This document shows, piece after piece, positions 24,111-33,994 of a stretch of 64,000 nucleotides of DNA. A program made the translations under genes and the position numbers. The notes beneath the pieces are model-generated. The model was not told the DNA's origin and searched no databases. It saw only the letters and a program-made list of their open reading frames with translations. The stretch spans positions 7,954,001 through 8,018,000 of the forward strand of contig NC_016935.1 in assembly GCF_000250655.1 (NCBI RefSeq). The letters are read 5' to 3'. The stretch is from Paenibacillus mucilaginosus 3016 (lineage in GTDB: Bacteria; Bacillota; Bacilli; Paenibacillales; NBRC-103111). Within the stretch, counting starts at the first letter, position 1. Each line of letters opens with the position of its first letter.

Positions 24111-24809
24111 TTATTTGGATTGCGTCACCAGCATCATAACGCTCTTGTCCTGACTGTAGTTCCAGTCTGCGAACGAGTCGAGCACCTGCCGGTTCAGAAT
24201 TTCATCGAAGTTGTTGTTGTTGTGCATATAGGTTTTTTCCAGATTGCGCTTCACGCCCTTGAGCAGTTCTCCGTGCCCGAGTCGGATCAGCTCCTTCTCG
24301 ATCCGTACCAGAATCCCCTTGCGGATGATGAGGATGGTGCGGGCGTTCAACTCGCAGGAGTAGATTTCGTCCGGCTCCCGCTGCACCAGCCGGCTGATCT
24401 TGTTGATCTCCTGCTCCAGGCGCTGCTTGCCCTCATAGTTCTCATTGACCTCCGGCGCTTCCTCGAAGCCTTCGGGAACGAAGCCGACCAGCATACCGGA
24501 TTTGTTATGCAGGGCCCAGTCGTAATAAAATTCGGATGGCTTCACACCGGTGACAAGCTGAATATAGCTCGTGATCTCAGGGATCATCATCTGGGTCAGC
24601 TTCTCCCGCATCTGATGGATGATCATCTCATGGTCCTGCTCCAGCAGAACCCGCTCTGAAGGCGTAAGGAAATTTCTGAGATACATTGTGACAAAATGTC
24701 CGCCCATCGACACGGAGATGGACTCGGGTCCCTTCCCGAAATGGTCTCGCAGCAGCTTTCCCGTATAGCTTCCGATGAGCTGCTGGTATTGATTTACTTT
24801 TTGATTCAT
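24111..24809 (-). CDS. DUF2294 / MpsC-like protein
   Basis: A soluble protein of 232 residues with two related halves (about 1-110 and 125-230). Each has an LxRxxLGKGPESI-like start, here GKLLRDHFGKGPESISVSM and RIEKELIRLGHGELLKGVKR. This duplicated layout fits the DUF2294 (Na+-translocating system component MpsC) family found in Bacilli, often near membrane-potential or bicarbonate transporter genes. No MpsA or MpsB is nearby. ATG 24809 has a weak ribosome binding site. The function of the standalone protein is unknown. Confidence 0.65.
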   Translation of the reverse strand: MNQKVNQYQQLIGSYTGKLLRDHFGKGPESISVSMGGHFVTMYLRNFLTPSERVLLEQDHEMIIHQMREKLTQMMIPEITSYIQLVTGVKPSEFYYDWALHNKSGMLVGFVPEGFEEAPEVNENYEGKQRLEQEINKISRLVQREPDEIYSCELNARTILIIRKGILVRIEKELIRLGHGELLKGVKRNLEKTYMHNNNNFDEILNRQVLDSFADWNYSQDKSVMMLVTQSK

Positions 24810-24891
24810 GGGATTTAACTCGTCGATGGCGGCGCACCTCTGCTTCGGTTTTTAGTACCAGTATGCAGTAAAACGAGCCTGTCTATCCCCC

Positions 24892-25800
24892 TTATTCCCC
24901 GTATAAAGGCAGCTTCACGGTCACGTTCGTCCCGCCCTCCTGCCGGTTATGAAATTCCAGTACTCCCTCGTGGTCCTGAACGATGCGTCTGCAGATCATC
25001 AGGCCGAGCCCCGTCCCCTTCTCCTTCGTGCTGAAGAAGGGCTGTCCCAGACGGTGCTGCCCCTCTGGAGGAATGCCGGGCCCCTGGTCCGCGATCTCCA
25101 CGGTTACCATCGTCCCCGATGCAGTCAGCTTCACCACCACTTCTCCCCTGTCCGGCGTGGCTTCGAGCGCATTCTGGATCAGATTGATGAACACCTGTTT
25201 GAGCTTATTGTAAGAACAGTTGACCCTCAGCTGTTCCGACTCCGCCTTGTATACCTCCTGCAGTCCAACACTGTACATGTTAGCCTGAGGCCGCATCAGG
25301 GTCACGACACCCTGCAGCAGCAGGGGCAAGCTTCGCGGTTCATAGACAGGCTCCTTCGGCTTCGCCAGCTCCAGCAGCTCCCCCACGATCTCGTTGATCC
25401 GGTCGATCTCCAAGAGCATGATCTCTTTGTACTGCGGCTGCTTGTGCCCGTAGAGCTGGGTGAAGCCCCGCAGGCATGTCAGCGGGTTGCGGATCTCGAG
25501 GGCAATGCCGGCAGCCAGCGTCCCTGCGATCGCCAGCTGGTCCGCCTGCTCTTGACGCCGAGCGGCGGCTTCGGCAGCCTGACCTGCGGACTCCTCTCTT
25601 GCTGTGGGCTCTGGCGTGCCGCACCGCATCCAGACGAACAGATAGCCGCCCATCAGCAGGGCCCAGGTTACCATGGACCAGAGCAGCATGGCCCAGCTGC
25701 CGCCCAGCAAATACAGCACGCCCAGATGTACCACTTGCAGCAGGATCCCTGCGATGAAGACGCCGGTGTTGAAGAGGTGTGAACGCCCCCCGTGTCGCAC
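24892..25800 (-). CDS. Membrane histidine kinase lacking phosphoacceptor His
   Basis: 302 residues with a GTG start at 25800 (GGAAGG 10 bases upstream). Two or three N-terminal membrane helices (about 10-60), then a DHp region and HATPase. The DHp motif reads AAGIALEIRNPLTCLRGF. In KinB/KinD-like kinases this position is AHEIRNP, so the phosphoacceptor His is Leu (codon CTC). ATP-binding motifs are intact: N-box INLIQNALEATPD, G1 IADQGPGIP, G2 GTGLGLMICRRI. No response regulator gene is adjacent. It is preceded by a candidate leader RNA with terminator. It may be a pseudokinase acting by binding, or an inactive allele. Confidence 0.85.
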   Translation of the reverse strand: MRHGGRSHLFNTGVFIAGILLQVVHLGVLYLLGGSWAMLLWSMVTWALLMGGYLFVWMRCGTPEPTAREESAGQAAEAAARRQEQADQLAIAGTLAAGIALEIRNPLTCLRGFTQLYGHKQPQYKEIMLLEIDRINEIVGELLELAKPKEPVYEPRSLPLLLQGVVTLMRPQANMYSVGLQEVYKAESEQLRVNCSYNKLKQVFINLIQNALEATPDRGEVVVKLTASGTMVTVEIADQGPGIPPEGQHRLGQPFFSTKEKGTGLGLMICRRIVQDHEGVLEFHNRQEGGTNVTVKLPLYGE

Positions 25801-25850
25801 GAGACCACAACCTTCCGATTTATGTATATTTATATATAAATATGGGAAAT

Positions 25851-25968
25851 AAAAAAGACCTAACTCTCCTACACAGGAAAAGTTAGGTCATGACAATGAC
25901 TTTTATCCGGAGATAAATTCATTCATTTACCCAGGGCGCTATGATGTTAAGCTCTTACTCTAACATTC
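25851..25968 (-). ncRNA. Candidate structured leader/small RNA ending in a terminator
   Basis: A promoter-to-terminator unit of about 118 bases upstream of the histidine kinase. The minus-strand transcript can form ATGTTA/TAACAT, TTATC-TCCG-GATAA and GTCAT-TGTC-ATGAC hairpins. It then ends in a strong terminator: GACCTAACT with AGTTAGGTC (25889-25857) and six T. No known riboswitch class was recognised. It could be a free small RNA or an attenuator for the kinase gene, which starts 51 bases after the T run. Confidence 0.5.
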
Positions 25969-25974
25969 ATCCGC

Positions 25975-25983
25975 ATTATATCA
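25975..25983 (-). promoter_or_regulatory. Extended -10 promoter TGATATAAT
   Basis: A perfect TGnTATAAT element on the minus strand, between the pilO terminator and the candidate RNA. No good -35 is present, as is common with extended -10 promoters. Confidence 0.6.
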
Positions 25984-25996
25984 CAGGACCCCCCGC

Positions 25997-26020
25997 AAAA
26001 AAAGAGGCAGTCCTAACTGC
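25997..26020 (-). terminator. Terminator of the pilus operon
   Basis: On the minus strand GCAGT-TAGG-ACTGC is followed by CTC and seven T, 9 bases after the pilO stop. Confidence 0.82.
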
Positions 26021-26028
26021 ATAAGCAA

Positions 26029-26718
26029 TCACGACTGCTGAGGAACGGCCTGTTCGTCTGCAGAGGCCTTCGCGGCTTCCGCCGGCGGAGCCGCTTCCTT
26101 GGGATCTTTGGCATCCTTCGGCTTCGAAGCAGAAGCATCAAAGTAGGCTTTGAACGAGATATGCACGGAAAGCTCCTTCGTATTGTCCACCGGCGCGGCC
26201 GAGCTCCGGTTCATCGGAATATTGCCGAAATCCACGGAATCGATGTGAGTCAGCCGGGGAAGCAGCTGCAGGCGCTCGATCACTTCCTTGATCTGCACGT
26301 AGGTGCCGCTCACTTCCAGCTTGGCCTCCACCATATGCACGTTAGGGTACACCGGCTCCTTGCTCACCAGCAGCGTCTGCAGGTCGTTCTTGGCACTCTT
26401 GCTGAACGTCACGGAGCTGATCTTCGCCTGGGCGTCCTTCTCAATCTGGCGGAGATCTACCGTCAGCTTCTCTACGTTATCTCCCGGAGGCAGCGCCGCC
26501 TGTACGGCTTCGGTCGACATGGTCGATTGAGCCTGCTGCTTCTCCTTCACTTTCTTCTCCAGAATCCCGAGCTGCTTCTGAAGGGTGCCGATCTCGGTCC
26601 GGTTCGCCTCCAGCGTATCGCTCGATGGCTTCAGCACGAAGGAATAGCAGGCGAACAGAATCAAAAAGAGTACGGCGAAACCAAGCAGCAGCAGATTGTT
26701 ATTTGGTTTGTTTGGCAT
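26029..26718 (-). CDS. pilO: Type IV pilus assembly protein PilO-like
   Basis: 229 residues from ATG 26718, with GGGAG upstream inside the preceding gene. One N-terminal membrane helix (about 9-27, LLLLGFAVLFLILFACYSFV), a coiled coil at about 35-65, then a ferredoxin-like periplasmic domain (VSGTYVQIKEVIERLQLLPR) and an Ala/Pro/Lys-rich tail. In type IV pilus machines PilO pairs with PilN as an alignment ring around the pseudopilus. It overlaps the pilMN gene by 20 bases and is the last gene of the core operon. Confidence 0.8.
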   Translation of the reverse strand: MPNKPNNNLLLLGFAVLFLILFACYSFVLKPSSDTLEANRTEIGTLQKQLGILEKKVKEKQQAQSTMSTEAVQAALPPGDNVEKLTVDLRQIEKDAQAKISSVTFSKSAKNDLQTLLVSKEPVYPNVHMVEAKLEVSGTYVQIKEVIERLQLLPRLTHIDSVDFGNIPMNRSSAAPVDNTKELSVHISFKAYFDASASKPKDAKDPKEAAPPAEAAKASADEQAVPQQS

Positions 26719-28357
26719 TCGCTCCCTCTCCCTTCTGTCCTTCTTCCGCTTCCTCCGCAACCGTATAGACCGCCCGGTACGTCGTATTCACGACTTTCTT
26801 CACCTGGGCCGGCGGTGCCGCCGGAGGCGGAGTTACTACCATTCCGTCGCCTTGTGCCGGGTCGGTTACCGTAATCGGAGCCCCGGGAGCCGGGCGCGGC
26901 GGTACGGTCTGACTCTCTTCACTGTAGGAGACGACCGTGATCGACTGCATGAAGGATGCGGCGCCGAAAGGCAGCTCGCGGAGCTTGCCCAGGTACACCG
27001 AAGCATCGTCCATCGACTTGAAATCGATCGTGATGTTCAGCTTCTCCTCCCCTTTGTAAGCCAGGGAGTAGATCAGCCCCCCCTGCGGGATGACATCCGC
27101 AACCGCTGTGATCGTCTTCGAGACATCCACCTTCGCTGCCGAGATGGCTTCCACCGCCCCGGCCGGATTCTCCCCGGTGCCCGACAGCTGCTTCAGCTGC
27201 GCTTGTACCGCAGCCTGCTGGGCGTTGAGCTCGTGGATCGTTTCGAGATCCGCGTCGATCTGCTTCTGGTTATCGAGATAGACGTAAGTGATGCCGGCCG
27301 CCCCGGCCGTCCAGGCCAGAAGCAGCGTAGTCATTACGGCGATCCGCAGCGCTCTGCGGGGATCCTTCCGGCTGCCGGGCAGCAGATTGATCCGCTTCGT
27401 CGTTTTGTCCTGCAGCGCCAAGCCGATACCGATCCCGTAAGGGTTCAGCCCATCCCCGCCTGCGGCGGAAGTCTTGTCCGAGTAGGCGTCGAAGTCGAAG
27501 GTACGGACCGAGATCTCGGTCATCGCCGCCTTCAGCCCTTCGAACAGCTGCATCCGGCCTTCGCCCGTTCCGGTGACGATGATGTCCACAATCCGGCTGG
27601 CCCCTTCCCGGATGCTGTATTGATAGAAGCTCAGGATCCGGGAAAGCTCGGCGGTGATCTCGGGAATCTGATCCGGTGTCAGCCCTTGGCTATGGTCGGC
27701 CGCGAACGGATCCATAGCGTAAGGGTCCTGCAGCGAAATCGTCCGCATGAACACCGGATTGCCGTTATGGAACAGATAGATTTCCAGCTGCGCTTCGTCC
27801 AGCGAGATCAGCATCGTCTCTTCCAGCTTCTCGAACTGCTGGGCCTGGATCGCACGGGCCAGGGCGAAGGCCGAGATCTCGGCATCCTTCACCTTCACCC
27901 CCGCTTCCTCCAGCACGTTCACGTAGCTGTCGATCAGCTTGCGGGACGCGGCATAGACGAGCACCGTTGTGCTTTCCTCGTCCGAGGCGACGGGGATATA
28001 GTCATAGACCGGATCCTCGAACGGCAGCCGCAGCGCCGTCTCGACCTCGAGCTCGACCAATCCTCGCAGCTCGCTGGCCTTCGTGCTCCCGATCTTCATA
28101 CGGCGGATAATGATCTGCGACGTAGGGATGGACAGAATCGCCGAAGCGCCCTTGAGCTTCTCCTGATGGACCCAGCGCTGCACTTCCTGTCTCAGCAGCT
28201 CCTCGTCCACGATCTGGTCTTCCACGATCGTGCCCTGCGGCAGCTTAAGCATACTGTGGTTCGCGGCGGACGCCTTGTTCTTCTTGACCTGAATATAACG
28301 GAATCCTCCCGAATCGACCGTAATTCCGATTTGTTTGCCTCCGAATGGTAACATCAT
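26699..28357 (-). CDS. pilMN: Type IV pilus PilM-PilN fusion protein
   Basis: About 552 residues from ATG 28357 (GGGGG 5-6 bases upstream; GTG 28363 is an alternative). The N-terminal part (about 1-330) is PilM-like actin fold: GITVDSGGFRYIQV, LVELEVETALRLPFED, DIIVTGTGEGRMQLFEG. At about 340 RINLLPGSRKDPRRALRIA begins a PilN-like part with a membrane helix (about 352-375), a coiled coil and a periplasmic domain (KLNITIDFKSMDDASVYLGKL, shown to 20 residues). PilM and PilN are normally separate proteins that bind through the PilN N-terminal INLLP motif. Here they are one chain. The Pro-rich C-terminus is extended. Confidence 0.88.
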   Translation of the reverse strand: MMLPFGGKQIGITVDSGGFRYIQVKKNKASAANHSMLKLPQGTIVEDQIVDEELLRQEVQRWVHQEKLKGASAILSIPTSQIIIRRMKIGSTKASELRGLVELEVETALRLPFEDPVYDYIPVASDEESTTVLVYAASRKLIDSYVNVLEEAGVKVKDAEISAFALARAIQAQQFEKLEETMLISLDEAQLEIYLFHNGNPVFMRTISLQDPYAMDPFAADHSQGLTPDQIPEITAELSRILSFYQYSIREGASRIVDIIVTGTGEGRMQLFEGLKAAMTEISVRTFDFDAYSDKTSAAGGDGLNPYGIGIGLALQDKTTKRINLLPGSRKDPRRALRIAVMTTLLLAWTAGAAGITYVYLDNQKQIDADLETIHELNAQQAAVQAQLKQLSGTGENPAGAVEAISAAKVDVSKTITAVADVIPQGGLIYSLAYKGEEKLNITIDFKSMDDASVYLGKLRELPFGAASFMQSITVVSYSEESQTVPPRPAPGAPITVTDPAQGDGMVVTPPPAAPPAQVKKVVNTTYRAVYTVAEEAEEGQKGEGANAKQTK

Positions 28358-28372
28358 GTTCACCCCCTATGG

Positions 28373-29140
28373 TTATCCGATTAGTGTTACGTATGCTTCG
28401 ATGAGGTCCGCCCCGTAAGCGTAGGCGATCAGTGCGCCTGCGGCCAGGTACGGGCCGAAGGGAATGTGCTGCTTCGGCTTCACCAGTCCCAGCAGCATCA
28501 GCGTGCCGCCGACCAGGGATCCGAGCAGACAGGCGAGGATAAAAGCAAGCAGAATCTTCGGCAGGCCGAGCGCGAAGCCGAAGACGAACATCAGCTTCGC
28601 GTCGCCCATGCCCATGCCGCCTCGGGAAGCCAGCGCCACCAGGAGGATGACGCCTCCCCCGGCGGCCGCCCCGAGAAGTGCGGTCCCTACGGCGCTCCAG
28701 CCCTGGGCGGCGGCGGAGAGCAGCGTCGCTCCCGCCACCAGCGGGAAGAAGAACAGAAGCACCTTGTTCGGGATCAGCATGTATTTCAGATCCGAAACGG
28801 TGATGATTACGGAGAGGCTGACCAGCAGCGCGCCGGCCAGTGCTTCCCAGCTCCACCCATGCAGCGTATACACCCCTACCAGCAGCCCTCCCGTCGCCAG
28901 CTCCCCGAGCGGGTACAGCACGGATACCGGGGTGCCGCAGTGGCGGCAGCGGCCCCTCGAGAGCAGCCAGCTCAGCACCGGCACCAGGTCCCGCGGACGC
29001 AGCTGCGTGCTGCAGTTCGGGCAGGCCGACGGCGGATGGACGATGGATTCCTTCGCCGGCACGCGCAGCGCGACGACGTTATAGAACGAGCCGAGCGTGA
29101 TCCCCAGCAGGAAGATGTAGGCGATGATGAGCGTTGTCAT
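28373..29140 (-). CDS. pilD: Prepilin peptidase / N-methyltransferase
   Basis: A membrane aspartic protease of 255 residues that cleaves prepilins after Gly and methylates the new N-terminus. The N-terminal methylase domain has CPNC and CRHCG zinc-type Cys pairs. The catalytic Asp residues lie in SDLKYMLIPN and GMGMGDAKLM (GxGD motif). About seven hydrophobic helices follow. It lies between pilA and pilMN and would process all prepilin-like proteins encoded in this window. Confidence 0.94.
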   Translation of the reverse strand: MTTLIIAYIFLLGITLGSFYNVVALRVPAKESIVHPPSACPNCSTQLRPRDLVPVLSWLLSRGRCRHCGTPVSVLYPLGELATGGLLVGVYTLHGWSWEALAGALLVSLSVIITVSDLKYMLIPNKVLLFFFPLVAGATLLSAAAQGWSAVGTALLGAAAGGGVILLVALASRGGMGMGDAKLMFVFGFALGLPKILLAFILACLLGSLVGGTLMLLGLVKPKQHIPFGPYLAAGALIAYAYGADLIEAYVTLIG

Positions 29141-29205
29141 GGGAACCTCCGCTTGTGTATGTCATGAAAGAGGAACCGGGAGACCCGATTCCTTGGTTGG
29201 GTGGA

Positions 29206-29661
29206 TTATTTCGTAGACTCAGATTTCTGAATTTCTTCAGGAGTGTACTTCTTACTAGGCTCTGCTCCAGCAGCTGAGGAAGTGCTGAGCCATACCTCAC
29301 TTAATACACCATTCGAAAAGATAACCTTAGTGTTATTACCGTCCAGTACTACTTTTGTACTAGGAAGAGTAATTCCTGAATTCAAATAACTTTTTCCAGT
29401 TAAATCACTCAGAGTAATAGTGTTATCAGTCTCTCTAGTTACATCTCCCTGCAATTCACCGGTAATGTACAGTCTGGTTGCATCATAAATCTGCCGAGCA
29501 GTAGCCACGTCAGCGTCTTTTCTGGATTTATTAATAATTCCACTGATCATCGGTACAGCAATTGCCGCGATAATCCCGAGGATAACAATAACAGCCAGGA
29601 GCTCGATCAGCGTAAAGCCTTTTTCTTCTTTCTTGAACCGCTTCAGCACGGACTTCATCAT
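29206..29661 (-). CDS. pilA: Major type IV pilin
   Basis: 151 residues from ATG 29661 (GGAGG 8 bases upstream). The class III signal KKEEKG|FTLIELLAVIVILG has the Gly cleavage site, Phe+1 and Glu+5. The hydrophobic alpha-1N helix continues to about 40, followed by a polar globular domain with DVATARQIYDATRLYIT. No Cys pair is seen at the C-terminus. The gene is visibly AT-richer and uses more A/T-ending codons than pilC or pilD on either side. That suggests transfer or rapid diversification of the pilin. Confidence 0.92.
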   Translation of the reverse strand: MMKSVLKRFKKEEKGFTLIELLAVIVILGIIAAIAVPMISGIINKSRKDADVATARQIYDATRLYITGELQGDVTRETDNTITLSDLTGKSYLNSGITLPSTKVVLDGNNTKVIFSNGVLSEVWLSTSSAAGAEPSKKYTPEEIQKSESTK

Positions 29662-29714
29662 AATAAATTCCTCCAATGTGTAATAAGTAGATTGATATAT
29701 GATAACAATTGCGG

Positions 29715-30920
29715 TTATCCAATATTGGAATACAGGCTGAACATCGGCAGCATGATCGCTGCAACGATGGTGCCGACCACGCCGGCCAGGAAGACGAGCA
29801 GCAGCGGCTCAATCAGCGACTTCAGCCGGTCGACGGTATTCTCCACTTCCATCTCATAGAAGTCGGCAATCTTCTCCAGCATCTGGTCCAGCGCCCCGGT
29901 TTCTTCCCCGATCGCGATCATCTGCGTGACCATCGGCGGGAAGGCCCATGCCTTCTTGAGCGGCTCAGACAAAGGCCGGCCCTGCTGAAGGGAATCCGCC
30001 GAATCCCGGATGAATCCGCCGATGACCTTGTTGCCGACCACCGACTCCACGATGTGGAGGGACTGCAGGATCGGCACCGAGCTGGAGTACAGCGAGGACA
30101 GCGTCCGCGTCATCAGGGCGATGGAGCCCTTCTGCTTCAGCTTGCCGAATACCGGCACCTTCAGCTGGACATAATCCAGAGCATAAGCGCCCTTTTCCGT
30201 ACGCCGCGCAGTAATGAAGGCCACCACAAGACCCAGGACACCCAGCACCCAGTACCACCACTGGTTCTCGATGCTGCTGCTTACGGCTAGTACCATTCGC
30301 GTGACCAGCGGCAGCTCGGCGTTCATCGACTCGAACATCGAGACGAACTGCGGCACGACCGCCTTGAGCAGGTAGACGACCGCGGCAATAGCGAGGAAGC
30401 CTACGACCAGCGGATACGTCATCGCGGATTTGATCTTCTCCCGGGTGACGTGCTCCTTCTCGAAGAAGCGGGCCAGCCGGTCAAGCGTCCCCTCGAGGTC
30501 ACCGGTCTCTTCACCGGCGCGCACCATGTTCACGAACATCGGCGGGAAGATCCGCTTATGCTCCTGCACCGCGTGCGAGAAGGTTAGGCCTCTTACGAGG
30601 GAGCCGCTGACCTCATGCAGCGTCTTGCGCAGCGGCTTGCTCTCCGACTGTTCGGCCAGGATATTCACCGCTTCGACGATAGAGACCCCTGCGCGAATCA
30701 ATGTAGCCAGCTGGCGGAGGAACATAATGAAGTGGGCCGGCTTGACCGGGTTCCCGATATAGATCTCTGTCGACAGCAGCTGGTTCTGCTGCGGCTTCAG
30801 CGAGAGGACCATCAGCCCCTGCTTGCGGAGCTCCTCCACGGCAGCGGACTTGTCCATCGCCGTCAGCGTGCCCTTCAGATTCTTGCTGCCCCGCCGGGCT
30901 TGATAGACGAACTGCGGCAT
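29715..30920 (-). CDS. pilC: Type IV pilus inner-membrane platform protein
   Basis: A GspF/PilC-family protein of 401 residues with two T2SSF domains (about 70-195 and 275-397), each followed by hydrophobic helices. Motifs are FVYQARRGSKNLKGTL at the start, FLRQLATLIRAGVSIVEAVN, GEETGDLEGTLDRLARFFEK and GEETGALDQMLEKIADFYE. It couples PilB and PilT motors to pilus assembly. Its ATG overlaps the pilT stop by one base (TGATG), indicating translational coupling. Confidence 0.94.
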   Translation of the reverse strand: MPQFVYQARRGSKNLKGTLTAMDKSAAVEELRKQGLMVLSLKPQQNQLLSTEIYIGNPVKPAHFIMFLRQLATLIRAGVSIVEAVNILAEQSESKPLRKTLHEVSGSLVRGLTFSHAVQEHKRIFPPMFVNMVRAGEETGDLEGTLDRLARFFEKEHVTREKIKSAMTYPLVVGFLAIAAVVYLLKAVVPQFVSMFESMNAELPLVTRMVLAVSSSIENQWWYWVLGVLGLVVAFITARRTEKGAYALDYVQLKVPVFGKLKQKGSIALMTRTLSSLYSSSVPILQSLHIVESVVGNKVIGGFIRDSADSLQQGRPLSEPLKKAWAFPPMVTQMIAIGEETGALDQMLEKIADFYEMEVENTVDRLKSLIEPLLLVFLAGVVGTIVAAIMLPMFSLYSNIG

Positions 30921-31966
30921 CAGGCACCGCCTTCCTGCAAATACGCCTTGGCGGCCAGCGGATCAACCAGCCCCTGCTGAAGAAGCTCCTTGATCGCCAT
31001 GTCCATCGTATGCATGCCCTGCAGGCGTCCGGTCTGCATCACACTCTTGATCTGATGCACCTTCTCCGTGCGGATCAGGTTCGCCACCGCCGGCGTGTTC
31101 ATCATGATCTCGGTGACGCAGGTCCGCCCTTCGCCGCGCGGTTTCGGCAGCAGCCGCTGAGAGACCACGCCCACCAGGACGGCGGCCAGCTGGATGCGAA
31201 TCTGTCCCTGCTGGTGGGCCGGGAACGCGTCAACGATCCGGTCGATCGTCTGCGGCGCATCCGTTGTGTGCAGCGTAGCGAACACAAGGTGCCCGGTTTC
31301 GGCCGCGGTCACCGCCGCCGTGATCGTCTCCAGGTCGCGCATCTCGCCGACCAGGATCACATCCGGGTCCTGGCGGAGGACCGCCCTCAGCCCGTCCGCG
31401 AAGCTGCGGGTATCGCTGCCGACTTCCCGCTGGTTAATCACCGACGAGCCGTGCGCATGCAGGAACTCGATAGGATCCTCGAGCGTGACGATATGCTTGC
31501 GCTGCGTCTTGTTAATATGGTTGATCAGCGCGGCCAACGTAGAGGACTTGCCGCTCCCCGTCGGCCCGGTTACGAGCACAAGCCCGTGCGGCCTCTGCGC
31601 CAGGGACTGCACCGCCGGCGGCAGGCGCAGCTCCTCAAGCGTCGGAATCTTGGCCGGGATGGTTCGCGCGGCGAGTGATACCTTGCCCCGCTGCCTGTAA
31701 GCGTTGACCCGGTAGCGGGACAGCCCTTCGACTTCATAGGAGAAGTCGACCTCTCCTGTCCGACCGAAGCGCTCCGCCTGATCCGGCGTCATCACGGCCA
31801 GAACCATGCCGGAGGTATCCTCCGCGCTTAATAGCGAACCTTCCAGCGAAAGCAGACTCCCATGCACCCGTAGTACAGGGGGCGCCCCTGCGGTGATGTG
31901 CAAGTCGGACGCTCCGCGTTCGTGAGCCGTACGCAGCAGTTCATTGAATGTATGCAAGTTAGACAT
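30920..31966 (-). CDS. pilT: Pilus retraction ATPase
   Basis: A hexameric cytoplasmic ATPase of 348 residues that depolymerises pili. Walker A is GPTGSGKSSTLAA. The Asp and His boxes are VTLEDPIEFLHAH and FATLHTTDA, and Walker B is DPDVILVGEMRDLETI. The PilT C-terminal signature appears as the region around LLQQGLVDPLAAKAYLQEGG. Its presence implies that these pili are retractile and could power twitching motility or DNA uptake. It lies 18 bases after pilB. Confidence 0.95.
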   Translation of the reverse strand: MSNLHTFNELLRTAHERGASDLHITAGAPPVLRVHGSLLSLEGSLLSAEDTSGMVLAVMTPDQAERFGRTGEVDFSYEVEGLSRYRVNAYRQRGKVSLAARTIPAKIPTLEELRLPPAVQSLAQRPHGLVLVTGPTGSGKSSTLAALINHINKTQRKHIVTLEDPIEFLHAHGSSVINQREVGSDTRSFADGLRAVLRQDPDVILVGEMRDLETITAAVTAAETGHLVFATLHTTDAPQTIDRIVDAFPAHQQGQIRIQLAAVLVGVVSQRLLPKPRGEGRTCVTEIMMNTPAVANLIRTEKVHQIKSVMQTGRLQGMHTMDMAIKELLQQGLVDPLAAKAYLQEGGA

Positions 31967-31984
31967 CTGATGGCTCCCTCCCGC

Positions 31985-33652
<1,668 letters not shown>

Positions 33653-33685
33653 GTGGCACCACTCCAAATCGGTTTCTTACTCTTT

Positions 33686-33712
33686 ATATCGGACATTCCA
33701 CGTCAGAGTTGA
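33686..33712 (-). promoter_or_regulatory. Possible sigma-D-type promoter of the pil operon
   Basis: On the minus strand TCAA-N15-TCCGATAT (33712-33686) matches the motility sigma factor consensus TAAA-N15-GCCGATAT at 10 of 12 positions. It lies about 28 bases upstream of pilB. The remainder of 33653-33994 is AT-rich and shows no gene. Confidence 0.35.
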
Positions 33713-33994
33713 ACCCGAATTTCTGGAATCGATTCTTTATTCATCCCGCTCATACTTTTGTCGAATAATGACGTTTATTTTCTTTTATATTTATCGTAGC
33801 TTATACCCCTTCCCCCCTCTATACCAAAAATCACACTCCGCTAAAAAGTGCGCAGTGGCGCTGATTTTAACCAATTTATAGCAGGAAAAGGCTCATATAT
33901 TATCTCTCATGAAAGTAGTACAATGGAACTATTCACTATACCTAGTGATTTGACGTTATTTAGGTAGGACTATATTCATCAATGGAGGGACATC

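Noticed and set aside
26696..28351. 551-codon frame on the plus strand opposite pilMN
   Set aside because: Antisense shadow of a recognised gene in GC-rich DNA, with His/Arg/Asp-rich composition.
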